From NCBI RefSeq assembly GCF_048268525.1, contig NZ_JBLWVH010000008.1:28476-92475 (forward strand): 64,000 nucleotides of DNA. Reading direction: 5' to 3'. A program made the position numbers and the translations under genes. The notes beneath the pieces were generated by a model that saw only the letters and a list, made by a program, of their open reading frames with translations, ran no database searches and was not told the DNA's origin. The stretch comes from Maricaulis sp048268525. GTDB lineage: Bacteria; Pseudomonadota; Alphaproteobacteria; Caulobacterales; Maricaulaceae. The first letter of the stretch is position 1. Each line of letters opens with the position of its first letter. Below, one piece after another: positions 61,877-64,000 of the stretch.

Positions 61877-62823
61877 TGGCATGGCGTGTTGCGGTCCAGA
61901 TGGACCCGATCGAAACGGTCAATGTGGACGCCGACACGACGTTCGCCCTGATGGAAGAGGCGCAGGCGCGCGGCGCCGAACTTTTCGTCTATCATCCTGA
62001 TCAACTGGCCTGGCAGGAAGGCCGGATCCTGGCGCGGGCGAGGCCGGTCCGGGTGAAGCACGTCCAGGGGGAGCATGCCGACCTAGGCGAGGTGCGCACA
62101 CTCGATCTGGCGAGCGATGTCGATGTGGTCCTGATGCGCCAGGACCCGCCTTTCGACATGGCCTATCAGACAGCGGCCCACCTGCTGGAGATGCTCAAGG
62201 GGCAGACGCTCGTCCTGAATGACCCTTTCTGGGTCCGGTCGAGCCCGGAAAAGATCCTGCCGCTCCTCTATCCCGACATCATCCCGCCGACCCTGATCAC
62301 CCGTGACTTGACAGCTCTGACAGGTTTTCGGGACCGGCATAAGGACATCATCATCAAGCCGCTCTATGGCAATGGCGGGGCGGGGGTGTTCCGCCTCAAG
62401 CCCGGCGACGGCAATTTCTCGGCGCTGCTGGAGACCTTCTTTGCGCAATCCCGAGAGCCGGTCATCGCGCAGGCTTTCCTGCCGGCTGTTTCGGCAGGCG
62501 ACAAGCGCATCCTGATCATTGATGGCGAGCCGGTCGGCGCCATCAACCGGGTGCCCCAGAGCGGACAGACCCGTTCGAACATGCATGTCGGCGGCGTTGC
62601 CGAGCAATCAGACCTGTCGGACAGTGACATGCGGATCTGCGACGCGATCGGCCCGGTCCTGAAAGAGCGCGACCTTGTGCTTGTCGGCATCGACGTGATC
62701 GGTGACCGGTTGACCGAGATCAATGTGACATCGCCAACCGGCGTTCAGGAACTCAAGCGCTTTTCCGGCATCGACACCTGTGCGGCCTTCTGGGATGCGG
62801 TCGCGCGAAGGATCGGCGACTAA
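61873..62823 (+). CDS. gshB: Glutathione synthetase
   Basis: The protein has 316 residues. It ligates glycine to gamma-glutamylcysteine with ATP. Landmarks: VAVQMDPIETVNVDADTTFALMEEAQARG, VLMRQDPPFDMAYQTAAHLLEML, the ATP-grasp IIIKPLYGNGGAGVFRLK, and VGIDVIGDRLTEINVTSPTG. It overlaps the BON gene. The product supports the GST and glyoxalase genes elsewhere in the window. Confidence 0.97.
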   Translation: MMAWRVAVQMDPIETVNVDADTTFALMEEAQARGAELFVYHPDQLAWQEGRILARARPVRVKHVQGEHADLGEVRTLDLASDVDVVLMRQDPPFDMAYQTAAHLLEMLKGQTLVLNDPFWVRSSPEKILPLLYPDIIPPTLITRDLTALTGFRDRHKDIIIKPLYGNGGAGVFRLKPGDGNFSALLETFFAQSREPVIAQAFLPAVSAGDKRILIIDGEPVGAINRVPQSGQTRSNMHVGGVAEQSDLSDSDMRICDAIGPVLKERDLVLVGIDVIGDRLTEINVTSPTGVQELKRFSGIDTCAAFWDAVARRIGD

Positions 62824-63028
62824 CAACACACGCTTGACGTGTTCAGTTAACTCGTGCATGATTTGTTCCTGTTTTGATCCTGATGTGATCAAGCCTGTGG
62901 AAAACCCAATGATGCCGGATGGTTAACGTTGTCAGCGGGTGGCGCAGCCTGTGTTTCACATCTGGTGGCGGGGCGCGACACAGGCGGGGTTCTGTGAATC
63001 AATTCCCCGATATGTCGGGAGAAATGAT
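62824..63028. other. Intergenic region between gshB and the ComM-like gene
   Basis: This 205-base region contains a short hairpin (ACACG/CGTGT near 62830) and AT-rich patches that could hold a promoter. No gene was seen. Confidence 0.4.
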
Positions 63029-64000
63029 GTGGCAGCACGGACGGCATCTGTCGCCTTTCACGGCTCTGAAGCCCGGATCGTCGATGTACAGGTTCAGGTT
63101 GCGGGTGGTTCCCAGCCCATATTTTCGATCGTTGGTCTTGCTGACAAGGCCGTAGCCGAGAGCCGTGAGCGGGTTCGCGCGGCATTTTCGGCCCTGGGAC
63201 TGTCGCTGCCTTCCAAACGGTTGATTGTGAACCTCGCGCCGGCCGACCAGCCCAAAGAAGGGGCGCATTTTGACTTGCCGATCGCGATCGGGGTTCTCGC
63301 AGAACTTGATATCCTGCCCAAGGATGTGGCCGAGGACTATCTCGCTTTCGGGGAGCTCGGCGCGGATGCGCGTATCCGGTCAGCGCCGGGTGCGCTGCCC
63401 GCGGCAGTCGCGGCCCACGCGTCCGGCAGGGCGCTTGTCTGTCCCGAGGGATGTGGACCTGAAGCGGCATGGGCCGGGGGCGATCTGGCCATTCTCGCGC
63501 CCGCGACGCTGATCCAGCTGATCAACCACTTCAAGGGAAGTCAGGTGCTTGACCGACCGGTGCCCGGCGAACTGATCGAAGCCGGTCCGCAGGTCGATCT
63601 GAAGCAGGTCAAGGGCCAGGAAGGCGCCAAGCGGGCCCTGGAAATCGCCGCTGCCGGGCATCACAACCTGTTGATGATCGGACCACCGGGCTCTGGCAAA
63701 TCGATGTTGGCGGAACGACTGCCCGGATTGTTGCCGCCGCTTACGGCGCCGGAATTGCTCGATGTTTCGATGATCCACTCGGTCGCCGGTCTGCTGGAGC
63801 GCGGTCGCCTCACCCGAAACCGGCCATTTCGTGCGCCCCACCATTCGGCGTCGATGGCGGCAATGGTCGGAGGCGGCAGTCGGGCGAGACCGGGTGAAGC
63901 TTCCCTGGCGCATCGGGGCGTGCTCTTCCTTGATGAATTGCCGGAATTCCATCCGCAAGTGCTCGACAGCCTGCGGCAACCCTTGGAAACCGGCTCGATC
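63029..64000 (+). CDS. ComM/YifB family Mg-chelatase-like AAA protein, truncated by window edge
   Basis: Translation from the GTG at 63029 (GGGAG Shine-Dalgarno at 63017-63021) gives 324 codons to the window edge without a stop. It begins VAFHGSEARIVDVQVQVAGG, then FSIVGLADKAVAESRERVRAAF, SLPSKRLIVNLAPADQPKEG and the Walker A LLMIGPPGSGKSMLAERLPGLLPPL, ending near Walker B VLFLDELPEFHPQVLDSLRQPLE. ComM is a hexameric helicase that promotes branch migration in natural transformation; general YifB roles are unclear. The remaining C-terminus is outside. Confidence 0.93.
   Translation, partial: MAARTASVAFHGSEARIVDVQVQVAGGSQPIFSIVGLADKAVAESRERVRAAFSALGLSLPSKRLIVNLAPADQPKEGAHFDLPIAIGVLAELDILPKDVAEDYLAFGELGADARIRSAPGALPAAVAAHASGRALVCPEGCGPEAAWAGGDLAILAPATLIQLINHFKGSQVLDRPVPGELIEAGPQVDLKQVKGQEGAKRALEIAAAGHHNLLMIGPPGSGKSMLAERLPGLLPPLTAPELLDVSMIHSVAGLLERGRLTRNRPFRAPHHSASMAAMVGGGSRARPGEASLAHRGVLFLDELPEFHPQVLDSLRQPLETGSI

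Overview
The window looks like a piece of the chromosome of a stalked or dimorphic marine alphaproteobacterium of the Maricaulis/Hyphomonas/Caulobacter type. This rests on gene order: parB-parA-rsmG-mnmG-mnmE, then rho-hemJ-hemH-hemE, then an origin-like gap, then ppsR-maf-aroE-coaE-dnaQ-secB-timA-mltA-smr. From general knowledge this is close to the Caulobacter origin neighbourhood. Most of the DNA is GC-rich with GC-rich third codon positions. No rRNA, tRNA, CRISPR array, insertion sequence or prophage was recognised.

Layout. 1-4.9 kb: truncated response regulator (probably CenR), L,D-transpeptidase, YggS, a ThiE/TenI-like protein, an NtrZ-like periplasmic protein, an outer-membrane barrel and a DUF3576 lipoprotein. 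4.9-9.1 kb: leuS-lptE-holA operon. 9.1-15 kb: parB-parA-rsmG-mnmG-mnmE on the minus strand with two perfect 16-bp parS sites. 15-19.4 kb: single accessory metabolic and regulatory genes. 19.4-23.5 kb: rho and three heme genes, all leftward. 23.53-23.97 kb: probable oriC. 24-30.8 kb: ppsR-maf-aroE-coaE-dnaQ, secB, timA-mltA-smr. 30.8-38.1 kb: hslU and hslV separated by two genes, a GGDEF-EAL protein, a PfkB kinase and an ATP-grasp protein. 38.1-38.67 kb: gene-free, with a paired palindromic repeat and hairpins. 38.67-44.7 kb: nth, a LysE exporter, an Ada-like protein, a glyoxalase, a WYL regulator and dapB; a third parS-like site lies at 42.8 kb. 44.8-48.8 kb: dnaK, an FkbM methyltransferase and dnaJ. 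49.2-51.1 kb: alkB followed by an AT-rich island. 51.1-55.3 kb: an FMN glutamate-synthase-like protein, grpE, hrcA, rph. 55.3-56.7 kb: a structured inverted repeat and a small XRE/DUF2975/38-residue-peptide cassette. 56.7-64 kb: rdgB-hemW, an LpoA-like lipoprotein, rsmI-yraN, a BON lipoprotein, gshB and the start of a ComM/YifB protein.

How it fits together. ParABS and oriC form the replication and segregation core. The heme genes, leuS, the mnm/rsm RNA-modification genes, dnaQ and holA are housekeeping genes typical of origin-proximal DNA. DnaK, DnaJ, GrpE, HrcA and HslUV make up a proteostasis set spread over the right half.

Most unusual items: (1) a 26-residue hydrophobic peptide at 49986-50066 in the AT-rich island, with a near-consensus promoter, a good ribosome binding site, a 16-bp hairpin just downstream and a possible antisense promoter, resembling a type I toxin-antitoxin locus; (2) the XRE/DUF2975/peptide cassette with palindromic operator-like sites between rph and rdgB; (3) a three-stem inverted repeat at 55371-55461 that could be an RNA; (4) a parS-like site about 19 kb beyond oriC; (5) an FkbM methyltransferase translationally coupled to dnaJ. 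All functions are inferred by reading the sequence; no database search was run.
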